Shown: positions 36,951 to 46,279, counted from the stretch's first letter. The stretch: 64,000 nt of DNA from Bradyrhizobium sp. ISRA430 (GCF_029909975.1 NZ_CP094516.1:6984501-7048500), one strand, 5' to 3'. The notes: a model not told the origin generated them from the sequence alone. Program-made: numbers and translations.

Positions 36951-37157
36951 ATGCGCCGCTCACGCAACGCCAAGATCGTCGCAACCGTCGGCCCGCATCA
37001 AAGCTCACCGGGAGGCAGTTGCGAGCCTCCGGTGATGCTGAACTGGTCGGTGAAGGAGTTCGCCGACCGAAGCGGGTTGTCATGCGCCGTCATCAGGCGG
37101 CTAGAAGAGTATAATGACACGCCTCCGGCGTCCGACGAGTTGCTTCAAACCTTGTAA
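36951..37157 (+). pseudogene. Mosaic remnant: pyruvate-kinase-like start plus XRE-like helix
   Basis: From the ATG at 36951 the frame reads MRRSRNAKIVATVGPH, the N-terminal signature of pyruvate kinase. After about 25 residues it changes to LNWSVKEFADRSGLSCAVIR, which looks like an XRE-type HTH, and stops at 37157. It appears to be two gene scraps fused in frame and is not expected to be functional. Confidence 0.4.
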
Positions 37158-37247
37158 AACACGTGTGCAAGGGAATTGAATCTACATTTCCGCTGATTGG
37201 CAAGGCAGGTGTTCGGCCGCGGGCGCAATGTCGGTTGCCCAGCGAAC

Positions 37248-37267
37248 ATTACTCAACATTACTCAGA
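37248..37267 (+). promoter_or_regulatory. Tandem TACTCA direct repeat, site 4
   Basis: ATTACTCAAC and ATTACTCAGA are in tandem at 10-bp spacing, 228 bp before the first gene of the branched-chain-type ABC operon. It differs from sites 1-3 by C to T at the same position of both units. It is probably the same operator class. Confidence 0.5.
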
Positions 37268-37495
37268 TCTCCCCTACGTTTCTCTAGGAAATCTCGCGCT
37301 GGGTGTCGTGAATGAAGTGTCGACAGGCGAGCCGCCCAAGAAGCTCACGTTCGCCTGCAACTCCCATTGCCGGGATGACCTTCTAGGAGCGCTCTCGTGG
37401 CAGAAGCCCTTCGCATTCCAACGAGTAGCCCACGCCGTCAAGCGGTCGGCGTGAAGAGGATGTGCTCGCAATCGCCGGGAATGTGACGCAGCAGC

Positions 37496-38359
37496 ATGGA
37501 CACGCTACCTATCGCCATCTTCGAAATCTTGAGCTTCGGCGCGATCGTTGTGCTGGTCGTGCTCGGCCTCGGGATCATTGCCAGCATGATGGGTATCTTC
37601 AACTTCGCCCAGGGCGAGTTTGTCCTGCTTGGCGCCTACGTCACTTATCTCGTGCACAGCGTCGGTTTTCCGGTCCCGCTCGGGATGCTTGCCGCGCCCG
37701 TCGTCGTCGGCGCGCTTGGTTTCATCCTGGAAAAGCTCGTGGTGCGACGGTTCTATGCCGCTCCAATCGTCGCGATGCTTGGCACCTATGCGCTCGGGCT
37801 GATCATTCGCGAAGTCGTGCGCGGCCTGATCGGCGGACTCTATCTCTCGGTGCCGGAGCCAATCGGTGGCTCCATCACGATCGGAAGTCTGCACTTCGCC
37901 ACCTGGCGCGGCGTCATCGTCATCGTCACTTTGCTGGTGATGGCCGCGAGCCATGTACTGCTTGCCTACACCTCGTTCGGGCTGCGAGTCCGCGCCTCGC
38001 TGGAGAACCCGTCGCTGGCGCGTGCCTCGGGCATCTCCACGGGCATGATCTACAGCCTCACCTTTGCGTTTGGTGCGGCGCTCGCGGGCCTCGCGGGCGC
38101 GCTGATCGTGCCAGTCTTTTCACTGTTCGCCGATCTCGGCATCCGCTTTCTTATCCAGGGTTTTGTTGCCGTGATGGTCGGCGGCGTCGGGTCCTTTGCG
38201 GGCCCGGTCGCTGGCGCCAGCGTCATCGGCACGTTCAGTGCCTCGCTGCCTTGGCTGATGTCACCGGTCATCGCCGACGTTCTGGTGTTCGTGCTCGCCA
38301 TCATTTTTATCAAGTTCCGGCCGGAAGGCCTAGTTTCGGGAAGAGGGGTCAACCGATGA
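37496..38359 (+). CDS. Branched-chain amino acid-type ABC permease (LivH family)
   Basis: The product is 287 aa with about eight membrane helices. Family landmarks are LGLGIIASMMGIFNFAQGEF near the start, the GLRVRASLENPSLARASGIS cytoplasmic loop that contacts the ATPase, and FVAVMVGGVGSFAGPVAGAS. It is the first gene of a five-gene transporter operon and overlaps the next start as ATGA. The substrate is unknown; this class also imports amides, urea and aromatic acids. Confidence 0.93.
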   Translation: MDTLPIAIFEILSFGAIVVLVVLGLGIIASMMGIFNFAQGEFVLLGAYVTYLVHSVGFPVPLGMLAAPVVVGALGFILEKLVVRRFYAAPIVAMLGTYALGLIIREVVRGLIGGLYLSVPEPIGGSITIGSLHFATWRGVIVIVTLLVMAASHVLLAYTSFGLRVRASLENPSLARASGISTGMIYSLTFAFGAALAGLAGALIVPVFSLFADLGIRFLIQGFVAVMVGGVGSFAGPVAGASVIGTFSASLPWLMSPVIADVLVFVLAIIFIKFRPEGLVSGRGVNR

Positions 38360-39576
38360 TCAACGCCAGCCGTCAACCAAGCCGCCGCCGCTTTCTTGGT
38401 AATTTTGCCCTCGCTTCGGCAGCAATCGCGACGGGCCCGGGCAGCTGGCTGATCCGCCCGGACTGGGCAAATGCTGCAGAAGGCCCGATCAGGCTCGGCA
38501 TTGCTACCGATCTTACGGGGTCGCTCGGCTTCGCCGGCAACACCGACGCCAATGTCGCTCGCATGCTGGTCAAGGAAATCAACGATTCCGGCGGCCTGTT
38601 GGGACGCCCCATCGAACTCCTGATTGAGGATACTGCCTCAGACGAATCCGTCGCCGTGGGAAATGTGCGCAAGCTGATTCAGCGAGACAAGGTCGACTTG
38701 GTGCTCGGCGGTATCTCGAGCTCGATGCGCAATGCGATCAAGGACGTCATTATCTCTCGCGGCAAGACGCTCTATATCTATCCGGAAGGTTACGAAGGTA
38801 AAGAGTGCACTCCTTATCTGTTCTGCACCGGGCCGGTACCGGCTCAGAATTGCGATCAGTTCATTCCCTGGTTGATCAAAAATGGTGGCAAACGCTTCGC
38901 GCTGCCTGGCTCCAATTATGTTTGGCCGCAAACAATCAACGCCTATGCGCGCAAGGTGATCGAGAGCAGCGGTGGTGAGGTCATATTTGAAGAATACTAC
39001 CCGCTCGATCAGATCGACTTTTCCTCTACGGTAAACCGCATCATATCCAACAAAGTAGACGTGGTTTTCAACGCCATTGTCCCGCCCGGCGTTAGCCCGT
39101 TCTTCAAGCAGCTCTACCAAGCCGGCTTCTCCAAAAACGGCGGGCGGCTAGGCTGCGTCTATTACGACGAAAACTTCCTGGAAATGAACGAGGCTCACGA
39201 GATTGAAGGGCTTGCGAGCAGCCTCGACTACTACAAGGTGCTCGCGGTGGAGGATCCAGTGAGCGCCAGGATTCAATCGGCTTACGACAAACAATTCCCT
39301 GCCAAGTTCCGGTTCTCGGCAGGCAGCGCCGCGACCGGCACCTATCGTGGACTGAGACTGTGGGAGGCTGCAGTAAAGGAGGCCGGTACAATTGACCGCG
39401 ACGCCGTAGCCGCCGCCCTCGACCACGCGAAGATTGCGGAAGGGCCGGGCGGGCCTGCCGAGATGGCGCCCGGCAAGCGCCACTGCAGGATGAACATGTA
39501 CATTGGAGTGGCGAAAGGCGGCCAGTACGAGATTGTCTCGCGTAGCGCCGGCCTGGTCGATCCGAAGGAGTGCTGA
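38356..39576 (+). CDS. ABC substrate-binding protein (branched-chain amino acid/amide type, Tat signal)
   Basis: The product is 406 aa from the ATG overlapping the permease stop. The N-terminus has a twin-arginine signal (SRRRFLGNFALASAAIATG). The mature protein is of the periplasmic-binding type 1 family: IRLGIATDLTGSLGFAGNTD, GGLLGRPIELLIEDTASDES, GGISSSMRNAIKDVI, FALPGSNYVWPQTINAYARK. The pattern is closer to amide- or urea-type receptors than to LivJ. A 95-residue duplicate of its C-terminus lies at 55468-55754. Confidence 0.93.
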   Translation: MINASRQPSRRRFLGNFALASAAIATGPGSWLIRPDWANAAEGPIRLGIATDLTGSLGFAGNTDANVARMLVKEINDSGGLLGRPIELLIEDTASDESVAVGNVRKLIQRDKVDLVLGGISSSMRNAIKDVIISRGKTLYIYPEGYEGKECTPYLFCTGPVPAQNCDQFIPWLIKNGGKRFALPGSNYVWPQTINAYARKVIESSGGEVIFEEYYPLDQIDFSSTVNRIISNKVDVVFNAIVPPGVSPFFKQLYQAGFSKNGGRLGCVYYDENFLEMNEAHEIEGLASSLDYYKVLAVEDPVSARIQSAYDKQFPAKFRFSAGSAATGTYRGLRLWEAAVKEAGTIDRDAVAAALDHAKIAEGPGGPAEMAPGKRHCRMNMYIGVAKGGQYEIVSRSAGLVDPKEC

Positions 39577-40652
39577 TGTCATCGACCGGCACTGGCATAC
39601 AGCCCCCGCCACGGGTCATTGAAGCTGCTCATTCGCCCGTCCTGGCATCTGCCTTCGCAGGGCGAAAGAAGGTGCTTCCGATTCTCGAGCTAGCGTTGCT
39701 GATTGCCGCTTCGATCGCACCTCTCGTGCTGCGGGATTACATCACCGTCTATGCGACACGAGTGCTCATTCTGTGCCTCTTCGCGTTGTCGTTCGACCTG
39801 GTGTGGGGCTATGCGGGCATCTTGAGCTTGGGGCAGTCGTTGTTCTTCGGCATGGCTGGCTACGGTGTGGCGCTGCTTTCACGCGATTTCGGTGTCGGAT
39901 CGATTTTTGCCGTTCTTCCGGCCGGAACCCTGATAGGCTTTGTGGCGGCATTGTTGCTGGCAGGCTTCCTGCTGCTCGGCCGTCACCCCTCCAGTGTGGT
40001 CTTCGTTTCGCTTGGTACTATGACCGGAGCTTACGCAGCTGACCGGCTGGCGAGAGGTTCACATTATCTTGGCGGTCAGAACGGTATCCCTTCGATCCAA
40101 CCGATGACAATCGGCTCGCACGAATTGAGCGAGGGACCAGGTTTTTACTACCTGGTGCTCGCCATTCTAGTTCTGATCTATCTTCTGTCGCGGTTTCTGT
40201 TGCGATCCCAGTTCGGCCTGGCGCTGGCGGGATTGCGAGAGAACGAACAGCGGATCGCCTTCTTCGGGTACAAAGTGCAACATTTGAAGGCGATCATATT
40301 CGCAATCAGCGGCGCGATTGCAGGTACTGCCGGTAGCCTTTATGCGTTTCACGAGGGGTTCGTCTGGACGAACATGCTGGGCGTGGTCATGTCGACCCAG
40401 GTCGTGCTCTACGTCTTGTTCGGCGGCTCCGGGACATTGATCGGTGCGGTCATCGGCACCGCGATTGTCGAGGGACTCAGCTTCTGGCTCTCCGACAACT
40501 ATCGCGATATCTGGCCGATCCTTCTCGGCGTTCTGCTGTTGCTCGTCATTCTGTTCCGGCCCCTCGGCTTGATCAGCCTCGTGCTGGGCGAGCGGGAACG
40601 TGTCGGTAGTTTCGGCCCGAGCTTGACGGAGAAGCGCAATGCCGCTCCTTGA
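39576..40652 (+). CDS. Branched-chain amino acid-type ABC permease (LivM family)
   Basis: The product is 358 aa from the ATG at 39576, overlapping the previous stop by one base; a GTG two codons upstream is the alternative. It contains LCLFALSFDLVWGYAGILSL, GQSLFFGMAGYGVALL and the conserved ALAGLRENEQRIAFFGYKVQ loop. It overlaps the following ATPase gene by 14 bp. It forms the channel with the LivH-type protein. Confidence 0.93.
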   Translation: MSSTGTGIQPPPRVIEAAHSPVLASAFAGRKKVLPILELALLIAASIAPLVLRDYITVYATRVLILCLFALSFDLVWGYAGILSLGQSLFFGMAGYGVALLSRDFGVGSIFAVLPAGTLIGFVAALLLAGFLLLGRHPSSVVFVSLGTMTGAYAADRLARGSHYLGGQNGIPSIQPMTIGSHELSEGPGFYYLVLAILVLIYLLSRFLLRSQFGLALAGLRENEQRIAFFGYKVQHLKAIIFAISGAIAGTAGSLYAFHEGFVWTNMLGVVMSTQVVLYVLFGGSGTLIGAVIGTAIVEGLSFWLSDNYRDIWPILLGVLLLLVILFRPLGLISLVLGERERVGSFGPSLTEKRNAAP

Positions 40653-41373
40653 AGCCGCCGGCATCTCCAAGGTCTTTGGCAAGCTCACCGCGCTGGACGG
40701 AGCGGCGCTCACGGTCGGCGAGAGAGAGTTTCATGGCCTGATCGGGCCGAACGGCTCGGGCAAGAGCACGCTGATGAAGTGTCTTGCAGGTGCGCTCGTG
40801 CCGACGCGAGGCAAGGTGATGTTCATCAATACTGACGTCACCTCGTTTACGCCGCCAGAGCGTGCGCGAGCCGGCATGAGCCTGAAATTCCAGATCACCG
40901 CCGTGCTACCGACCCTCACGCTTTACGACAACATCCTGCTCGCGCTGCAGGCCCGGTCCTCACTGCTGGACCTGGCGTTCTCGCGCACTCGAGGACGACT
41001 GCACGAGGAGGTCATGACGATGCTGCTCCAGTTCCGGCTCGCCGATCGCGCCTTTGATGCTGCGGCGACCCTATCTCACGGGCAGCAGCAATGGTTGGAG
41101 ATCGCGATGGCTCTCGCATGCCGACCGCGCCTGCTGCTGTTGGACGAGCCCACCGGCGGCATGAGCCTGGAAGAGCGCCGCGTCACCGGCGAATTGCTGC
41201 AGCCGATCAAACAGCATTGCTCGCTCGTCATCGTGGAGCACGACCTGGATTTCATCCGCGACATTTGCGACCGCCTGACCGTGCTCGATCAGGGCAAGGT
41301 GCTGGCGTCAGGAACGGTTGCCGAGATCCAGGCCAACAAAAGCGTCCAGGAGATTTATCTGCGCCGTGCCTGA
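40639..41373 (+). CDS. ABC ATP-binding protein (LivG family)
   Basis: The product is 244 aa. Walker A is GPNGSGKSTLMKCLAG, the signature region LSHGQQQWLEIAMALA, Walker B LLLLDEPTGGMS and the switch His in IVEHDLDFIRDI. The Q-loop segment MSLKFQITAVLPTLTLYDN and the tail IQANKSVQEIYL are LivG-like. It overlaps the LivF gene by 8 bp. Confidence 0.94.
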   Translation: MPLLEAAGISKVFGKLTALDGAALTVGEREFHGLIGPNGSGKSTLMKCLAGALVPTRGKVMFINTDVTSFTPPERARAGMSLKFQITAVLPTLTLYDNILLALQARSSLLDLAFSRTRGRLHEEVMTMLLQFRLADRAFDAAATLSHGQQQWLEIAMALACRPRLLLLDEPTGGMSLEERRVTGELLQPIKQHCSLVIVEHDLDFIRDICDRLTVLDQGKVLASGTVAEIQANKSVQEIYLRRA

Positions 41374-42061
41374 ATTCCTCAATATCAAGCATCTCGATGC
41401 CGGCTATGGACGCAGCCAGGTCTTGTTCGGTGTCAACATGGCCATCCCGCCGCATGGCGGTGTGGCCGTCCTCGGCCGCAACGGCGCCGGAAAGAGCACG
41501 CTCATGAAAGCGATTGTGGGCGAACTGCCGGCATGGAAGGGCGGCCTGCAGTTCAACGGCCAAGACATCGATCGCCGCCGGACCGAAGTGCGGGTGCGGG
41601 CCGGCATTGGATATGTGCCGCAAGAGCATTCAGTGTTCGCGCGCCTCTCCGTGCGTGACAATCTCGCCGTCGGATCGCTTTTGCACCCAGATGGATCGGC
41701 AGTGGACCGGGTGATGAGGATGTTTCCAAAACTCGGCCAGCGCCTGGATCAGCCGGCCGGAACGCTCTCCGGTGGCGAGCGCAAGATGCTCGCAATCGGG
41801 CGCGCTATCCTCGGAAACCCCAAACTCCTCCTGCTGGATGAGCCGACCGAGGGCGTCTGGATCGGCGTCATCGAGGAGATCACCGAGCGCTTGGTCGAGC
41901 TAGCCAGAGAGATTGCCATCATCATCGTCGAGCAACATCTCGACCTCGCAATGCGTGTAGCGGAGCACGCCTATGTGCTCGATCGCGGCCGTGTCGCGCT
42001 TTCGGGCCCGTCGCAGCAGCTGCGCAACGACCCGCGGCTGTTGACGTATCTAGCGCCGTAG
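41366..42061 (+). CDS. ABC ATP-binding protein (LivF family)
   Basis: The product is 231 aa from a GTG at 41366 overlapping the LivG stop; earlier starts lie deep inside LivG. Walker A is GRNGAGKSTLMKAIVG, the signature LSGGERKMLAIGRAIL, Walker B LLLLDEPTEG and the switch IVEQHLDLA. After Walker B it reads VWIGVIEEI where LivF proteins usually have LAPVIVE, a minor oddity. It completes the importer. Confidence 0.93.
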   Translation: MPEFLNIKHLDAGYGRSQVLFGVNMAIPPHGGVAVLGRNGAGKSTLMKAIVGELPAWKGGLQFNGQDIDRRRTEVRVRAGIGYVPQEHSVFARLSVRDNLAVGSLLHPDGSAVDRVMRMFPKLGQRLDQPAGTLSGGERKMLAIGRAILGNPKLLLLDEPTEGVWIGVIEEITERLVELAREIAIIIVEQHLDLAMRVAEHAYVLDRGRVALSGPSQQLRNDPRLLTYLAP

Positions 42062-42076
42062 AGGCGTTCGCGGGCG

Positions 42077-42099
42077 GCCACCTCCTGGCCGTAGGTGGC
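42077..42099 (+). other. Hairpin between the LivF and amidohydrolase genes
   Basis: GCCACCT (42077-42083) pairs with AGGTGGC (42093-42099) around a 9-nt loop, with no U-run. It could attenuate transcription into the amidohydrolase gene or merely stabilise the transporter mRNA. Confidence 0.4.
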
Positions 42100-42138
42100 G
42101 CATTCGAGTTCCTTGCGATGGCTGAACAGAGAGGGGCT

Positions 42139-43395
42139 ATGTCCGAAAGTATGAGCGATTTTGTGAATGCGTGCCAAGTCGTCGATGTCCATGAACATCA
42201 CATGCCCGAGGTCGCACACAGCTCGGACGTAAATCTGTTGAAACTGTTCCAACAGAGCTATGCGGCTTGGACGAGCCACGTGCTGCCATCCGAGCCCAAG
42301 GCAACGATCGAAATGATATCTAGCCCTACCGAGCCGACCACCTGGGAGGCCCTTGCTCCGTTCCTCGAGAGGAGCGGATCGAACGCATTCGTCCGTAACC
42401 TTGTCCGCGGAGTCGCCGAGCTTTACGGCGTCGCCGACACTGGAATCACGCGCGACAACTGGGAGGCGGTAGACGCTTCAGTGCGCTTGCGCCACAAGGA
42501 GGCGACATGGCCAAGTGAAGTGATTGGGCGCGCCGCCATCGGAAGGATCGTAACGGACCCTTTTCTCGATCCGTTGATGGATCCGCGGCCGGTCCTTGGG
42601 CAAAGTTACGATGCGGTCCTGCGGATTAACGCATTCGCCCTCGGCTGGCACCCCGAATCCCGCGATCATAATGGAAATTGCGGCCATACGTTGCTGCGGC
42701 GCCTCGGCATGGAGGTGAAAACCTTCGATGATTATTGCGACGCAATCCGCGAGCTCGTAGCCGGCTGCTCCCGGCGCAATCACATTGCGCTCAAGAACGC
42801 ACTCGCCTATGACCGGGATCTAAGCTTTGACGAACCGAACGAAGAACTGGCTCGGCAGGCCTGGGGACAAAGTTCGCCATCGCCGGCAGCGCGCAAGGCT
42901 TTCTGCGACTTTGTCGTCGACTTGTTTTGTCAACTCGCAGGCGAGGCCGACCTGCCAGTCCAAACTCACCTTGGAACGGCAATCATAAGCGGCTCCCACC
43001 CGCTACGTATGACCGGGTTGATTGAGCGTCATCCTCGGACCCGCTTTCTGCTGATGCATTTGGCCTATCCCTGGAGCCGGGACTTGTTGGGAATGGCCTT
43101 TGTGTATCGAAATGTCTGGCTTGATCTGTGCTGGTCTTTTCTGTTGAGCCCGTCACATTTCAAGCTCGCCCTGCACGAGGCCATTGAAGTATTGCCAGAT
43201 GACTCGCGAATGATGATCGGAGGAGATTGTCTTCACGTTGAGGAGACGTTTGCTGCGATACAGGGCGCGCGCCGGTTAATCGGCGAAGTTCTGAACGAAA
43301 AAGTCGCGAACGGTTACTTTCGGTCGCGCGACGCAAAGCGCTTGGCGATCAGAATCCTTGGCGAGAACGCGAAGCAGTTCTTCAGACTATCCTGA
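42139..43395 (+). CDS. Amidohydrolase-family metal-dependent hydrolase
   Basis: The product is 418 aa from the ATG at 42139, preferred because GAGAGGGG precedes it; an ATG at 42118 in the same frame has no such site. The first metal motif is VVDVHEHHMPE. LPVQTHLGTA supplies a further His near strand 5, LMHLAYPWS near strand 6, and MIGGDCLHVEE the terminal Asp. This is the layout of the uronate-isomerase-like and decarboxylase-like branch of the superfamily. It probably acts on the compound taken up by the preceding transporter. The substrate is not known. Confidence 0.85.
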   Translation: MSESMSDFVNACQVVDVHEHHMPEVAHSSDVNLLKLFQQSYAAWTSHVLPSEPKATIEMISSPTEPTTWEALAPFLERSGSNAFVRNLVRGVAELYGVADTGITRDNWEAVDASVRLRHKEATWPSEVIGRAAIGRIVTDPFLDPLMDPRPVLGQSYDAVLRINAFALGWHPESRDHNGNCGHTLLRRLGMEVKTFDDYCDAIRELVAGCSRRNHIALKNALAYDRDLSFDEPNEELARQAWGQSSPSPAARKAFCDFVVDLFCQLAGEADLPVQTHLGTAIISGSHPLRMTGLIERHPRTRFLLMHLAYPWSRDLLGMAFVYRNVWLDLCWSFLLSPSHFKLALHEAIEVLPDDSRMMIGGDCLHVEETFAAIQGARRLIGEVLNEKVANGYFRSRDAKRLAIRILGENAKQFFRLS

Positions 43396-43449
43396 ATGCT
43401 GCACTTCGTTACGCGAGTTTAGGTGGTCTCTATTTGTCGACGTCTGAAA

Positions 43450-43629
43450 ACACGGATCGTTTGCGGGTATCCCCTCTCTGTAAACTTGAACGGGCCCTCC
43501 CAGCACCCCCTCGCAGACTTGCGAACAGAGATCCTGAAAAGCCTTCCAGCCGATCGTCTCAAGCGCGAGCGTCGACCAAGGTCCTTCGGCTTTCGCTTCG
43601 ATCGCACTGCTCCCTTGGATTTCGTCCAT
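43450..43629 (-). pseudogene. N-terminal fragment of a restriction-endonuclease-like protein
   Basis: From the ATG at 43629 the minus strand reads IEAKAEGPWSTLALETIGWK then AFQDLCSQVCEGVLGGPVQV. I associate this opening with the nuclease-like N-terminal domain of large defence-type ATPases. The sequence degenerates after about 60 residues. Identification is by resemblance only. Confidence 0.35.
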
Positions 43630-43639
43630 TGCGTCCTGC

Positions 43640-44051
43640 GACGGCAAGCCGATGCTCGGTCCAGGCTTTGCAGACAAGCGATCGAACTGGCTCTGGGTTA
43701 GAGGATTCTCTAGCAGTGGGCGGCGCGACTCGCTACCCTGAGTGGGTGAAGCACAGATGCTGATCGCAGTCGCCGCGATATGGTGGGCCCTTAATCGCTC
43801 GCCCGTAGCACTCGTAATCGGAACGACAGGCCGGGCGCCTTCGCCTCTGGGGTACTTCTGAGTGACGTTGAACAGATCGCAGTGACGGTCCACCACCAAC
43901 GGCTTGACCGCGCGCAGATGTTCTTGATATGTTCTATGGCGGGTTATTTCCGCGCCCTTTTCTGAAATGCCCCCAACCGGGCGTTAACCATCGCGTTGCT
44001 ATCACTGGGTTCGGCACGCCGCGACGCTTGCGGTGATATGCGGAGGCGGTC
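43640..44051. other. Gap before the nucleotide/DNA island
   Basis: No gene is supported between the nuclease-like fragment and the DUF5131 gene. The last ~100 bp presumably hold the promoter of the island's first gene. Confidence 0.4.
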
Positions 44052-44831
44052 ATGGCCGAGACACAGATCGAATGGACCGATGCCACCTGGAATCCCGTGG
44101 CAGGGTGTTCAATAGTCAGCGCCGGCTGCACCAACTGCTATGCCATGGAGATGGCGAGGCGCCTGCAGGCGATGAGCGTCCCTAAATACAAGGGGCTGAC
44201 TCGTCGAAGCGGCAAAAGAACCGTTTGGAACGGTGTCGTCCGTGAAGATGCGACGGCACTCGAGATTCCCCTGCGCTGGCGGAAGCCGCGGAAGATATTC
44301 GTCAATTCGATGTCGGATCTCTTCCATGATCGCGTTTCAGAGGCTTTCATCCTGAAGGTCTGGGACGTAATGGCTCGCACGCCGCACCACCACTATCAGA
44401 TCCTCAGCAAGCGCCCCGAGCGCATGGGAAAGTTCGTCGGATCGAAAATCCGGAAGGTGTTGCCGAACGTTTGGCTGGGGACCAGCGTTGAAAACGCTGA
44501 CGTGGTTCACCGCATAGACCACCTGCGATCCGCTCCTGCAGCGATCCGGTTCATATCGTTTGAACCTCTGATCGGCTTCGTCGGTCCGGTGAACCTCAGG
44601 GGTATCGATTGGGCTATCGTCGGGGGAGAAAGCGGTAAGTCGGCACGCCCGATCCGAGAGGAGTGGATCGACGAAATCTTCGACCGTTGCGCTGTGCATA
44701 ATACAGCGTTCTTTTTCAAGCAGTGGGGGACTTGGGGGAAGGACAACAAGCGCCGTTCTAAGAAAGCCAACGGGCGTATCTACCGCGACCAAGTTTGGGA
44801 TCAGATGCCCCTTGCGGCGCCCTTGTCCTGA
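44052..44831 (+). CDS. DUF5131 / phage Gp37-Gp68 family three-Cys-motif protein
   Basis: The product is 259 aa from an ATG behind GGAGGCGG. The N-terminus IEWTDATWNPVAGC with CSIVSAGCTNCYA forms the three-Cys cluster (C-x7-C-x2-C), which resembles a metal- or iron-sulphur-binding radical-SAM-like site. Further blocks are FVNSMSDLFHD, YQILSKRPERM, LGTSVEN, FEPLIG, WAIVGGESGKSARP and FFFKQWGTWG. Members occur in phages and mobile DNA, usually next to a three-Cys-motif partner protein, as here. The activity is not established; nucleic-acid or nucleotide modification is suspected. Confidence 0.92.
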   Translation: MAETQIEWTDATWNPVAGCSIVSAGCTNCYAMEMARRLQAMSVPKYKGLTRRSGKRTVWNGVVREDATALEIPLRWRKPRKIFVNSMSDLFHDRVSEAFILKVWDVMARTPHHHYQILSKRPERMGKFVGSKIRKVLPNVWLGTSVENADVVHRIDHLRSAPAAIRFISFEPLIGFVGPVNLRGIDWAIVGGESGKSARPIREEWIDEIFDRCAVHNTAFFFKQWGTWGKDNKRRSKKANGRIYRDQVWDQMPLAAPLS

Positions 44832-45019
44832 CTTCCTATGCAATTGCCGCCCGGCGGTAGGGGTTCGAACGGATCGGTTTCAGGCAGGCGGCGGATGAAC
44901 TGTGGTTGTGCCGCAGGGCGTCTGTGGAAAGTCGGTATGTCCTGAGTCGGGGCTCGGCACGCTAGACGCGAATCGACTAGGTTGGTCTTCCGAAAATCCC
45001 CGAGAAGAACGTCGACGAT

Positions 45020-46279
45020 ATGAGTGGACAGTACGCCTGGAAGCTTGGTCGGCGTCCCCCCGTTCTGGGAGAGCATAGCCTCGCCAAGCACGAAATCTTC
45101 GAACACTACGTAAAGATCTACATCGATCGCGTCACGCGAAGCCCGGCTCAGACGATGCTCAACCTGACCATCGTCGACGGCTTTTGCGGCGGTGGGCTCT
45201 ACCGGTCGGGATCGAAAGAAGTAGACGGATCTCCCCTCCGGCTTTTGAAAGCCGTCGAGGCCGTGGACGAGGCGCTCTGCGCCGCCCGCTCGAAAGGGTT
45301 CGATCTGAGGGTCGACTTCTTTTTCATCGACGAGAAGCGTCACCATATCGAGTTTCTCAACGACGTGCTTCAAAAGCGCGGATACGGATCGAGACTTGGG
45401 CGGGATATCTTTGTTCGCAAGGCCCTCTTTCAGGAGGCGCTTCCCGATATCGTGGCTCACATCCGCAAGAAGGGCACGGCGCAGCGCTCGTTGTTTTTTC
45501 TGGACCAATACGGTTGGAGCGATGTCGCTTTGGGGACAATGCGCGAGGTCATGAGCTCGATCGAAAAGCCGGAAATCTTACTGACGTTCGCGGTCGATGC
45601 CCTGATCGATTTCCTTTCGGAAAAGACAGGCGAGACGCAGGCGCTCCTCAACGTCGAACTCGAGCGGGAAGATGTCCGCGAGTTGACAGGCATGCGCGAT
45701 GCCGATGGTTGGCGCTATCTAATTCAAAATGGTCTCTATCGCCACATTCGCGATCGGGCCGGAGCCCGTTTCTACACGCCCTTCTTTATTCGCTCGGTCG
45801 AGGCTCACCGATCATATTGGCTATTGCACCTGTCCAACCACCGGCAGGCGAGGGATGAAATGGGAAAGCTGCACTGGCGGCTGAACAACCATTTCCAACA
45901 TCATGGCGGGGCCGGTTTCCATGCTCTCGGTTTCGATCCGTCGAAGGATTTGCGCCAGGGCATGCTCACGTTCATGTTCGACGATGACGCTAGAAGGCGT
46001 TCGGAAGCTGCAGTCCTGGAACAGCTGCCACCCATGATTCATTCAGCCAGTAGGGCGGGACGCGGCCTCCTTGTGGAGGAGCTATTCGCCGGGAACTGCA
46101 ATGATACGCCTGTAACTTCGGAAATCCTCCAGAAGCAGCTCGTGCTCCTGCGGGACGAAGGAGAGCTGTCGATTATCGCCCCCGACGGCTCCAGAAAGCC
46201 GAGAGCAAAAACGATCGGATGGAGGGATCGCTTGTTCTTGCCTGAAGAGCGATCGTTATTCAGCAGGCTGGGTTTCTGA
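45020..46279 (+). CDS. Three-Cys-motif partner protein TcmP
   Basis: The product is 419 aa. It begins LGEHSLAKHEIFEHYVKIYI, followed by the glycine-rich TIVDGFCGGGLYRSG, which resembles motif I of SAM-dependent methyltransferases (compare VVDTHAGSGLYDL in the RlmJ at 51801). SLFFLDQYGWSD sits at the catalytic-loop position. The C-terminal ~120 residues include FHALGFDPSKD and LVEELFAG. TcmP is named for its constant pairing with DUF5131 proteins. A joint nucleic-acid modifying role is inferred, not shown. Confidence 0.9.
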   Translation: MSGQYAWKLGRRPPVLGEHSLAKHEIFEHYVKIYIDRVTRSPAQTMLNLTIVDGFCGGGLYRSGSKEVDGSPLRLLKAVEAVDEALCAARSKGFDLRVDFFFIDEKRHHIEFLNDVLQKRGYGSRLGRDIFVRKALFQEALPDIVAHIRKKGTAQRSLFFLDQYGWSDVALGTMREVMSSIEKPEILLTFAVDALIDFLSEKTGETQALLNVELEREDVRELTGMRDADGWRYLIQNGLYRHIRDRAGARFYTPFFIRSVEAHRSYWLLHLSNHRQARDEMGKLHWRLNNHFQHHGGAGFHALGFDPSKDLRQGMLTFMFDDDARRRSEAAVLEQLPPMIHSASRAGRGLLVEELFAGNCNDTPVTSEILQKQLVLLRDEGELSIIAPDGSRKPRAKTIGWRDRLFLPEERSLFSRLGF

